A stretch of 39,877 nucleotides of DNA, taken from assembly GCA_028282325.1 (NCBI GenBank), contig JANQID010000086.1:1-39877 (forward strand). Direction: 5' to 3'. The position numbers were made by a program, and so were the translations under genes. Position 1 is the stretch's first letter. The number at the start of each line of letters is the position of its first letter. Below the pieces are notes generated by a model, which searched no databases, was not told the origin of the DNA, and was given only the letters and a program-made list of their open reading frames with translations. The DNA comes from Chloroflexaceae bacterium. GTDB taxonomy: Bacteria; Chloroflexota; Chloroflexia; Chloroflexales; Chloroflexaceae. Positions 8,763 through 15,935 of this stretch are shown in pieces.

Positions 8763-9770
8763 TTGGAGATTCTAGACTCGCTAAAGACCAGAATTGCTCT
8801 CGTTTTCCCTGGTCAGGGTTCTCAGTATGTGGGAATGGGTCAGCAATTATACGACGCTTCTCCCGCCGCTCGCGCTGTATTTGAGCGAGCCAATGAGATT
8901 CTCGGGTTTTCTCTCTCCACGTTATGCTTTGAAGGTTCCCAAGAGAACCTCGATGATACGATCAACGCTCAGCCGGCAATCCTCACGGTAAGCGTCGCAT
9001 GCCTTGAGGCGATCAAAGAGCGTCTTGGGGACGTTGGTAAGGCGATCTCGCCGGTCGTAGTGGCCGGCCATAGCCTCGGTGAATTTACCGCCCTCGTCGC
9101 GTCAGGCGTACTCGATTTTGAAGAAACGCTCAAGTTGGTGCGCGAACGCGGGCGCCTGATGAAAGAAAGCTCTGAGGAGCGGCCCGGTGGTATGGCGGCG
9201 GTAATCGGGCTCAACCACGACGCGTTGAGCGCCGTGTGCCAGGAGGCGCAGTCTACCGGCATCGTTACACTGGCCAACGACAATTCGCCCGGTCAGACAG
9301 TATTGAGCGGCGAGATTGCAGCATTGCAGCATGCAATGGATCTGGCCAAAGAGCGCGGCGCGCGCATGGTGCGCCGATTGGCGGTGAGCATCGCCTCGCA
9401 CTCGCCGTTGATGCAGCAAGCTGCGCAGAAGTTCGGCGAGACGGTCGGCCAGATCCATCTGCGCCCACCCCAAGTGCCGCTACTCTCCAACATCACCGCC
9501 CAGGCGCTGACCAGCGTCGAAGATTTGCGCCACGAGTTGAGCGATCAGCTCATTCGCCCGGTGCAATGGACGCGATCGGTGCAAACGGCGATCGGTTCGG
9601 GCGTCGAGACATTCGTAGAAGTGGGACCGCGCCAGGTGCTTTCCGGGTTGATCAAACGGATCAGCAAAAACGTGCAGAGCGTGAGTCTCGACGATATCGC
9701 CGTCGCCAAATGGTGGCAAGAGCGCAATGAAGACAACGCCCCGCCCGCCCAAGCCGGCGACGGGGAATGA
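8763..9770 (+). CDS. fabD: Malonyl-CoA:acyl-carrier-protein transacylase FabD
   Basis: FabD loads malonyl groups from malonyl-CoA onto acyl carrier protein, supplying extender units for fatty acid synthesis. The 335-residue protein has the N-terminal FPGQGSQ motif (15-21), the nucleophile motif GHSLGE at 102-107 with Ser104, and the catalytic His213 in ASHSPLM. The start codon is TTG at 8763: GAGGAGG at 8749-8755 sits seven bases upstream, and the next residues EILDSLKTRIALVFPGQGSQ give the expected N-terminus. FabD proteins are usually near 310 residues; the small excess is a C-terminal tail rich in P, A and G. It is followed 16 bases later by fabF, so the two form an operon. The usual partners fabG, fabH and acpP are absent here. 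Confidence 0.96.
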   Translation: MEILDSLKTRIALVFPGQGSQYVGMGQQLYDASPAARAVFERANEILGFSLSTLCFEGSQENLDDTINAQPAILTVSVACLEAIKERLGDVGKAISPVVVAGHSLGEFTALVASGVLDFEETLKLVRERGRLMKESSEERPGGMAAVIGLNHDALSAVCQEAQSTGIVTLANDNSPGQTVLSGEIAALQHAMDLAKERGARMVRRLAVSIASHSPLMQQAAQKFGETVGQIHLRPPQVPLLSNITAQALTSVEDLRHELSDQLIRPVQWTRSVQTAIGSGVETFVEVGPRQVLSGLIKRISKNVQSVSLDDIAVAKWWQERNEDNAPPAQAGDGE

Positions 9771-9786
9771 TTGGCGATTGAGATTT

Positions 9787-11031
9787 ATGCAGCGTGTTGT
9801 TATCACTGGCCTAGGCGCGGTAACACCCCTTGGCAATACCATCGCGGACACCTGGCAGGCATTGCTGGAAGGTCGTTCGGGCGTCGGGCTGATCTCTCGT
9901 TTTGATACGAGCGATTTCGCCATTCGCATCGCCGGCGAGGTGAAAGACTTCAATCTGGATCCTGCCGTCGATGCACGCGAGGCCCGACGGATGGCGCTCA
10001 ACGTGCGTTACGCCCTCAACGCCGCACTCGAAGCGACTCGCTCCGCTCAACTCGATATGAACCAGGAAGACCCCAACCAGGTCGGGGTTATCTTCGGCAG
10101 CGGCGCAGGCGGTCTGGATCTGATCCTGGAGCAGCAGGAAGTATTGCGTACCAAAGGGCCGCGGCGGGTCGCCCCGCTGTTGATCGCCAACATGCTCGGC
10201 GACTCGGCCAGCGGGCAGATCGCGATCCAGATCGGCGCAAAGGGGCCGAATATGGCAGTGCTCGCCGCATGCTCCACCGGTGGCCACAATATCGGCGAAG
10301 CATTCGAGACCATTCGGCGCGGTGATGCGGCGGTGATGATCACCGGCGGCAGCGAAGCGCCGATTACACCGCTGACACTGGCCAGCTTCACGACGATGAA
10401 AGGACTGGCAAGCGATAACGAGAACCCCGCGCATGCCTGCAAGCCATTCGACGCCCGGCGTGACGGATTTATTCTCTCGGAAGGGGCGGCGGCACTAGTG
10501 CTGGAGAGTATGGAGCATGCCCAGGCGCGCAATGCATCGATCATCGCCGAGGTGATCGGCTATGGCAACGGCAATGATGCGTTTCATATGGCCGCGCCCG
10601 ATGAGCAAGGCGAAGGCGCGGTGCATACGATGAGCATGGCGCTGCGCAAAGCCGAGATCGTGCCGGACGCGGTAGATTATATCAACGCCCACGGCACCGG
10701 CACCCCTGCCAACGACGCCGTTGAGACGCAAGCGATCAAGGCGGTGTTTGGCGCGTATGCTCGCCGCGTAGCGATCAGTTCAACCAAGTCGATGCTCGGC
10801 CATATGATGGGCGCAGCCGGCGCGATCGAAGCGGTGGTTTGCGCACTGGCGATTCGCGACGGCCTTCTCCCCCCAACCATTAATTACGCCATCCCCGACC
10901 CGGAATGCGATCTGGATTATGTGCCGAACGCCCGCCGCACCGCCGCGATCGCGGTCGCGTTGTCGAACTCGATCGGGCTGGGCGGCCACAACTCCTGCCT
11001 GATCCTGCGGCGTGTCGATCAGGCTCGTTGA
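9787..11031 (+). CDS. fabF: 3-oxoacyl-[acyl-carrier-protein] synthase II FabF
   Basis: This condensing enzyme elongates acyl-ACP with malonyl-ACP. The 414-residue length is typical. The thiolase-fold catalytic triad is present: Cys162 in AACSTGGHN, His302 in NAHGTGTPAND and His339 in KSMLGHMMGAAG with Lys334. The start ATG at 9787 gives MQRVVITGLGAVTPLGN, matching the family N-terminus. An in-frame ATG at 9727 would add 20 non-conserved residues inside fabD and is less likely. The ribosome-binding site is weak, so translation may be coupled to fabD. A terminator-like hairpin 75 bases after the stop overlaps the convergent gene. Confidence 0.96.
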   Translation: MQRVVITGLGAVTPLGNTIADTWQALLEGRSGVGLISRFDTSDFAIRIAGEVKDFNLDPAVDAREARRMALNVRYALNAALEATRSAQLDMNQEDPNQVGVIFGSGAGGLDLILEQQEVLRTKGPRRVAPLLIANMLGDSASGQIAIQIGAKGPNMAVLAACSTGGHNIGEAFETIRRGDAAVMITGGSEAPITPLTLASFTTMKGLASDNENPAHACKPFDARRDGFILSEGAAALVLESMEHAQARNASIIAEVIGYGNGNDAFHMAAPDEQGEGAVHTMSMALRKAEIVPDAVDYINAHGTGTPANDAVETQAIKAVFGAYARRVAISSTKSMLGHMMGAAGAIEAVVCALAIRDGLLPPTINYAIPDPECDLDYVPNARRTAAIAVALSNSIGLGGHNSCLILRRVDQAR

Positions 11032-11071
11032 GCAACCTCTTCATCTGATACTCGACCCGAACGGCCTCAGC

Positions 11072-11641
11072 TTACGAACTACGATGCACCGGATGCGAAT
11101 CTGAAACCGCAAAACTTTGCGGTGTTTTAACAGCTAGGCGCCGCACAAGATACGTCATCAACCATTCCAAACCCGACGATTGCAAACGATAGAAATGGCG
11201 TTCGCTCAGGTTGAGACGCCGTATGACGGCCTTGGCGCGCATGCGTTCAAGATAGCGCATACGCAAAATTGCGCCGCGCACTTCCAGATCGTTGTTGGGA
11301 TCGGAGCGTTCCAATGTTTGAATCGCATCGGCGAGCATCTGGGCAAGCTCGATGCCGTTACGCGGCAAAGTCGCCAACATATCACAGTGAACCAGAGGAT
11401 GATTCGACAAACGCTCCGGCGTTTTGACGAAGCGCAGCGCGTCTTTAAGTTGATGGAGCGTTACATCGCGACACCCCATCAGATGCTGTTGATCGGCAAC
11501 CCATTGATCGGCGCGCCAGGCCAGAGTTTCGATCAAGTCCGACGTATAGCGTTCCGGAGCATTGCAAACCACGGCAAGCCCAGGATGGTTGGGTAACGGG
11601 ACATAAAAGTTGGCTGCGTGGTCGGTTGTTCTGGTTGGCAT
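11072..11641 (-). CDS. Small protein with C-terminal helix-turn-helix-like region, family unknown
   Basis: A 189-residue soluble protein I do not recognise as a named family. Residues ~120-170 read as a sigma-region-4-like helix-turn-helix: AILRMRYLERMRAKAVIRRL then NLSERHFYRLQSSGLEWL. This pattern (LRMRYLE, a short helix, LSERHFYR) resembles DNA-binding segments at the N-terminus of large signalling ATPases in Chloroflexota, an observation from memory. The N-terminal half is helical, with several Trp and His and no obvious motif. The start at ATG 11641 was chosen because AAAAGG lies seven bases upstream; the ATG at 11647 is only one base from that site. It is convergent with fabF, and its last codons carry the fabF terminator. 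A transcription-regulator role is inference. Confidence 0.7.
   Translation of the reverse strand: MPTRTTDHAANFYVPLPNHPGLAVVCNAPERYTSDLIETLAWRADQWVADQQHLMGCRDVTLHQLKDALRFVKTPERLSNHPLVHCDMLATLPRNGIELAQMLADAIQTLERSDPNNDLEVRGAILRMRYLERMRAKAVIRRLNLSERHFYRLQSSGLEWLMTYLVRRLAVKTPQSFAVSDSHPVHRSS
11106..11128 (+). terminator. Rho-independent terminator for fabD-fabF, inside the convergent gene
   Basis: ACCGCAA (11106-11112) pairs with TTGCGGT (11117-11123) around a four-base loop and is followed by GTTTT (11124-11128). It lies 75 bases past the fabF stop and within the last codons of the leftward gene ending at 11072. Confidence 0.6.
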
Positions 11642-11903
11642 ACGCATACCTTTTCATATGTTCGTATGAACGCCTAAACCGACGACCGGGCCTATCGATT
11701 ATTTTTATTCTCTACGCATTGACGGATCTATTCTCGCATACGCCGACAGTGTTTGTCACCCCGTAAACCCCGTATTTTTCTGGGAATTTTGTTGGCAAAT
11801 ACGACTGAAGTGTAAATCATGAGGAAAAGGGCCAGCCATAAGAGCAGCGCTTCCGCGTGACCGCTGCGCTGTCACGCCCGCCACTCGCGAATATTCGCCC
11901 GCC
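11642..11903. other. Intergenic region between galT and the HTH-like gene, with hairpin
   Basis: Both flanking genes point left. Near galT, GCGTGAC (11855-11861) pairs with GTCACGC (11871-11877) around nine bases, placing a hairpin 26 bases after the galT stop without a U-tract. The rest is AT-rich and would hold the promoter of the downstream gene, but I see no convincing pair of hexamers. No coding frame with a ribosome-binding site is visible. Confidence 0.5.
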
Positions 11904-12899
11904 TTACACCTCTACTTGCCGCAGAAAATCTACACAATCTTCAGGCAGCGACGGATTGATTCGCACTCCGCTGCCCAACTCAAATCCGGCTGAACGGCTA
12001 AGCCGGGGAACCAGTGCGATGTACCAATGCAGATAGGCGTTTTCCGGTTCTTTCACCGGCGCGGAGCGGATGATCAGGTTGAAATCGGGATCGTTCAGGC
12101 CATAATAAAGCCGCCGCAGAAGATCACGCAGCACCCGGGCCAATGCGGCGGTCTCCTCCGGGCGAATGTGCGTAAATGAGGAACTGTGACGGCGCGGAAC
12201 AATCCAGGCGTGGAATGGCGACGAGGCCGCATACAGGCCAAAGGAGACAAAATGCTCATTGGCCATGATGATGCGCTCATTTTGCGCAAGCTCATCATTC
12301 AGCATAGCGCAGAAGACGCATTCGCCATTTTCATCAAAGTAGCGCCGCGCTTCTTCGATCCGCCGTCGGATATCGCCCGGAACCATCGGCATCGCAATAA
12401 TCTGGCCATGTGGATGCGGCAGTGAAGCCCCGGCCCGCTCGCCGTGATTCTTGAAATAGACAATCTGCTCGATGCGCGGATCCTTGCTGATCTCACGCCC
12501 GCGCCATTGATACATTTCTAACACGAGCTGGATCTCATCGGGCTCCATCAAGGCCAGGGTTGTGTTGTGATGGGGATGTTCGACCAGGACCTCATGATAG
12601 CCAATGCCCGCCACTCGCCGCCGTACGCCGTTGAAACTGCGGGTAAGGTTGCCATCAACAGACAACGCCGGAAATTTGTTGCGCACGACACGCACCTTCC
12701 AATCGCCAACCGCTGGAATGCGGGCAATTTCCAGATCGATTTCTTCATTGCCGATGCAAAATGGACAGGCGTCATCGTGAGGGCTGCAGCTTTCGGTCAT
12801 TGCATGGCGTCGCTCAACGTAGGTGTTGGGCCGTTTCGCTCGCTCGTTGGCGATGATAACCCACTCTTTGGTCGCCAGATTCTGTCTCAGCTCGGGCAT
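11904..12899 (-). CDS. galT: Galactose-1-phosphate uridylyltransferase
   Basis: GalT exchanges UMP between UDP-glucose and galactose-1-phosphate in the Leloir pathway, in the cytoplasm. The 331-residue protein has the active-site motif HPHGQ at 162-166, with His164 as the expected nucleotidyl-bearing residue. A metal-binding CPFC pair lies at 45-48, and a second Cys and His set further on completes the class I pattern. The start ATG at 12899 gives MPELRQNLATKEWVIIANER, the standard family N-terminus, with GGAGAAGG five bases upstream; the frame extends to 12962 without support. It stands alone here: no galK, galE or mutarotase is nearby. It could also act in nucleotide-sugar supply for the surface glycan genes in this window. 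Confidence 0.95.
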   Translation of the reverse strand: MPELRQNLATKEWVIIANERAKRPNTYVERRHAMTESCSPHDDACPFCIGNEEIDLEIARIPAVGDWKVRVVRNKFPALSVDGNLTRSFNGVRRRVAGIGYHEVLVEHPHHNTTLALMEPDEIQLVLEMYQWRGREISKDPRIEQIVYFKNHGERAGASLPHPHGQIIAMPMVPGDIRRRIEEARRYFDENGECVFCAMLNDELAQNERIIMANEHFVSFGLYAASSPFHAWIVPRRHSSSFTHIRPEETAALARVLRDLLRRLYYGLNDPDFNLIIRSAPVKEPENAYLHWYIALVPRLSRSAGFELGSGVRINPSLPEDCVDFLRQVEV

Positions 12900-13133
12900 A
12901 GGCGCCTTCTCCAACACAGCGCAAGGTGGACAATGGTCAGCAATCGCGTTGCACTTAAGCATACCACATCATTGAGGCGCAGGTTCATCGTGCAACCAGG
13001 TATGCGAGAGATTTCGCCGGTCTCTGCAATCTCCGCCTTGCCCTCTCCAGTTGAGTCGCGCTAAGATATATCGGGAAGGGTCATGCGAACCATATTTCCT
13101 GTCTAGACGACAGGGTGTGGAGATAACCAGACG

Positions 13134-14039
13134 ATGTCTAACCAACCAGCTAACCAGAGTCCGGAAGAGATTCTCGAATTGGCTCGCCGACGAATCGCGT
13201 CGCGCAAGCAGGCCGAAACGCAAGAACAACGCGATCAAGCGCTGTCGCGCGTCGAACAGGAGCGCCGCTGGCGTTCGATCTTTCTGGCGGTTGTCGGCGT
13301 GATCTTGCTCACGTTTCTGTTTACGCCGGAGACATCGCTCGCCTGGAAGATGTATACCGTCGCCCATGGGCTAGTTGCCCAACAGCACAACGTCTTCCTA
13401 GATGGTCAGCAATTGCCAATCTGCGCACGCAATATCGGCATTTACAGCGGCTTTCTGATCAACCTGGTCTATTACATTGCGCGGGGCCGCCTGCGCGCCG
13501 GCGGGTTGCCGTCCTGGCCGTTCATCGTGCTGCTGGCGCTGTTTATTGTGGCAATGGCCTTCGACGGGTTCAACTCGTTCTTTGGCGATGTTGGCCTTTC
13601 GCAGCTCTACACACCGATGAATTGGTTACGTACGGTGACCGGTATGCTGATGGGCATCTCTATGACGACGGCGATTTTGCTGGTCTTCAACCGCGCGTTG
13701 CGTCAAGACCCTGACTATGACCAGCCGGTGATGAACGGTTGGCGCGACATAGCCAGCTTGTTCGCGTTGAATGCAGCATTGTTCCTTGCAGTTTATAGTA
13801 ATATCGGGCTGCTGTACTGGCCGCTGGCTTTCATATCGTTTTTTGGCATTCTCGGCGAGCTCTTCGTGGTCAATGTGATGATCGTCAGCCTGTTGATGGG
13901 CTACAGCGATTCGATCACTAGCCCGCGGCAACTGGCGCGCCCGGCAACCTACGCCGTTTTCAGCTCGATCTTCATCGTCAGCGCCTTCGCCCTGTTGCGT
14001 TTTTGGGCCGAAGCGCAAATCGCAGCAACGGCGTTGTAA
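13134..14039 (+). CDS. DUF2085 family multi-pass membrane protein
   Basis: A 301-residue predicted integral membrane protein. A charged cytoplasmic-looking N-terminus (~1-42, rich in Glu, Arg and Gln) is followed by about seven hydrophobic segments. The stretch QQHNVFLDGQQLPICARNIGIYSGF matches the core of DUF2085, where many members have CARC; here the second cysteine is Asn, so only one Cys remains. Function of the family is unknown. The ATG at 13134 has GGAG 11 bases upstream. A weak promoter (TTGCCC at 13038, TAAGAT at 13062) fits the divergent region with galT. A strong terminator follows the stop, so it is probably monocistronic. Confidence 0.82.
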   Translation: MSNQPANQSPEEILELARRRIASRKQAETQEQRDQALSRVEQERRWRSIFLAVVGVILLTFLFTPETSLAWKMYTVAHGLVAQQHNVFLDGQQLPICARNIGIYSGFLINLVYYIARGRLRAGGLPSWPFIVLLALFIVAMAFDGFNSFFGDVGLSQLYTPMNWLRTVTGMLMGISMTTAILLVFNRALRQDPDYDQPVMNGWRDIASLFALNAALFLAVYSNIGLLYWPLAFISFFGILGELFVVNVMIVSLLMGYSDSITSPRQLARPATYAVFSSIFIVSAFALLRFWAEAQIAATAL

Positions 14040-14068
14040 GAGAGTTGCATGTCTTCCCAAATAACGCA

Positions 14069-14100
14069 AAGAGGGCGTGTAGACGCCCTCTTCTATTCTT
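14069..14100 (+). terminator. Strong bidirectional Rho-independent terminator
   Basis: A perfect ten-base stem pairs 14069-14078 (AAGAGGGCGT) with 14083-14092 (ACGCCCTCTT) around a GTAG loop. It is followed by CTATTCTTGATT on the plus strand and, read the other way, by TTGCGTTATTT. It serves the DUF2085 gene and the convergent CBS gene. Confidence 0.85.
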
Positions 14101-14131
14101 GATTATCGCAGCAACCGAACATTGCAGTTGG

Positions 14132-14779
14132 CTACGGATGGCTCTCGCGAATATCAATAACCTTCAACACAACAGGCGTGATCGTCTCTTGAAGTTGCTC
14201 CAATGTCATATCCGCAACTTTGAACGTCACCTCACTGCATGAAGGATCCTCGCCATCGAAGGTTCCCAGCGCCAGAATATTACCGCCGACGCTCGCAACG
14301 GCATGGGTCAGCGCCGCCAGTTGCCCTGGTTCATCGGTCATACACACCGTCGCGCGTATGCCATGATCGCGCGCGCCCATGAGCTCCAGAAAGATCTTAA
14401 ACAGGTCAGTTTCGGTGATAATGCCGACAACATGCCCATCGCGCATCACCGGCAAGCCACCCACTTTGTTATCGGCCATAATCCGCGCCGCTTCTTCGAT
14501 CGGCGTGTCTTCGGTGATCGTCAACACCGTGCGGGTCATCACCTGGACAACCGTAACTTTGCTCAACAGATAATTCATCTCCCAGACGCTCAGCGTGGTC
14601 GCCTGTGAGGGCGAGGCGTTCAAGAGATCTTCGTTCGAGACGATCCCGACTAGTTTGCCATGATCGACGATCGGCAAGCGACGGATGTGCTCCGTGCGCA
14701 TCAGGTGCAGAGCTTCGTTGATCGGCATTGATGATGGAACCGAGATTACCGGATGCGACATCCGCTCACCTACAAGCAT
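14132..14779 (-). CDS. CBS-pair and ACT domain protein (AcuB-like)
   Basis: A 215-residue cytoplasmic regulator-like protein. Two CBS domains are visible: ERMSHPVISVPSSMPINEAL through RRLPIVDHGKLVGIVSNEDLL, and VMTRTVLTITEDTPIEEAA through GGLPVMRDGHVVGIITETDLF. They are followed by an ACT-like domain (TVCMTDEPGQLAALTHAVASV, then GGNILALGTF). The CBS-CBS-ACT order and length match AcuB of Bacillus, whose role is still loosely defined. CBS pairs usually bind adenine nucleotides, and ACT domains often bind amino acids. AAGGAGG lies five bases upstream of the ATG at 14779. It is monocistronic between two terminators or gaps. The partner enzyme it might control is not evident. Confidence 0.9.
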   Translation of the reverse strand: MLVGERMSHPVISVPSSMPINEALHLMRTEHIRRLPIVDHGKLVGIVSNEDLLNASPSQATTLSVWEMNYLLSKVTVVQVMTRTVLTITEDTPIEEAARIMADNKVGGLPVMRDGHVVGIITETDLFKIFLELMGARDHGIRATVCMTDEPGQLAALTHAVASVGGNILALGTFDGEDPSCSEVTFKVADMTLEQLQETITPVVLKVIDIRESHP

Positions 14780-14935
14780 ATCAACCTCCTTGTCGCCAGT
14801 TCCACAATGAACTTGGATCGTATGTTCAGATATAGACTATAGCACAGATATATCGTGCGAGGTTGAAAAAGGGTTTTAACCAATAGTAACGTTTCGTAAA
14901 CCTCATCCGGGCGCGCCAGGGCCGTTCCCTGTCTA

Positions 14936-15847
14936 TCACCACAGCACCGAGATCAGCGGCATCGTCAGCGCAGCGAGCAGCGTCTGCACCGTCAGTATTC
15001 CCGACATCAACTCGACATCGCCGCCCAGTTCCTGGGCCAGCAAGTACGCCGCCGGCGCGCCGGGCAGCGATGCGAACAGCACCACGATCGTGCGCAGGTC
15101 GCCCGTAACATTGAACAGGCTGCAAGCGACTGCTGTCAGCGCGGGCAGGGCACAGAGCTTGAGCAGCGCCACGAACAAGACCGGCGCGCCCGCCACCCGC
15201 AACGCCGCCAGGTTCAGACCTGCCCCGACGGTGAGCAATCCGACCGGCAGGGCAGCGCGGGCCAAGATCTCCAGGATTTCGACAAGAGAGATTGGCAGAT
15301 CAACGCCGCTTAGATTCCACGCGATGCCTGCAATGCAGGCGGTAACGGGCGGCGTTTTGATGATCGCCCAGAGCGTGGAAGACAGACGCATTGGCATATG
15401 CGATACGTAGTGGGTGAGCACTGCCACGCTCATCGTATTTACCAGCGGGATCAGCACACCGATGGCCAGCGATGATAGGGCCAGTCCCGCATCGCCCAGC
15501 AACGCTGCCGCGCATGCCAACCCGACGTAGGTATTCATACGGATGCTGCCCTGGAACAGCGACGTATACGATGGGTTCGCCACCCGTAAAAGCGGACGAA
15601 TCATAAGCATTGCCAGCGCGATAACGGCAACTGGCAGCGCGGTAGCCAGTGCCATCGAGACGATCGCGAGGTCGCCAAACTCGATCGTCGCCAGGCGCGT
15701 CGCGATAAGACAGGGAAAAAATACGAAGTAGGTAATCCGCGCAGCCAACGGCCAGAAGGCATCGCCCGGAAAGCCCGAACGTTTGAGGAGCATGCCCAGG
15801 ATGATCAGACCAAAGATCGGCACGAGGGCAGTGAAGATCTGCGCCAC
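14936..15847 (-). CDS. AEC-family (auxin efflux carrier type) membrane transporter
   Basis: A 303-residue inner-membrane permease with about ten hydrophobic segments in two halves, starting AQIFTALVPIFGLIILGMLL and ending in a small hydrophobic helix. The pattern, including NTYVGLACAAALLGDAG in the middle and LLAQELGGDVELMSGI near the end, fits PF03547 carriers, which export or exchange organic acids, malonate or similar anions. The start is placed at GTG 15847 because GGAG sits eight bases upstream; an open frame extends to 15955 but would overlap the TRAP gene and add a charged, non-hydrophobic stretch. It follows the TRAP permease gene but is separated from it by a terminator. Confidence 0.88.
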   Translation of the reverse strand: MAQIFTALVPIFGLIILGMLLKRSGFPGDAFWPLAARITYFVFFPCLIATRLATIEFGDLAIVSMALATALPVAVIALAMLMIRPLLRVANPSYTSLFQGSIRMNTYVGLACAAALLGDAGLALSSLAIGVLIPLVNTMSVAVLTHYVSHMPMRLSSTLWAIIKTPPVTACIAGIAWNLSGVDLPISLVEILEILARAALPVGLLTVGAGLNLAALRVAGAPVLFVALLKLCALPALTAVACSLFNVTGDLRTIVVLFASLPGAPAAYLLAQELGGDVELMSGILTVQTLLAALTMPLISVLW

Positions 15848-15863
15848 ACGATTCACTCCATGC

Positions 15864-15901
15864 AAAATAAAGCGAGACTTACACCATGATGCAAGTCTCG
15901 C
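15864..15901 (-). terminator. Rho-independent terminator between TRAP permease and AEC gene
   Basis: On the minus strand GCGAGACTT (15901-15893) pairs perfectly with AAGTCTCGC (15880-15872) around a 12-base loop, followed at once by TTTATTTT (15871-15864). It ends the TRAP operon, and its U-tract stops only four bases before the AEC ribosome-binding site. Confidence 0.8.
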
Positions 15902-15935
15902 CAGAAACGAACGACATATCAGAGCCGGGTAGTCG

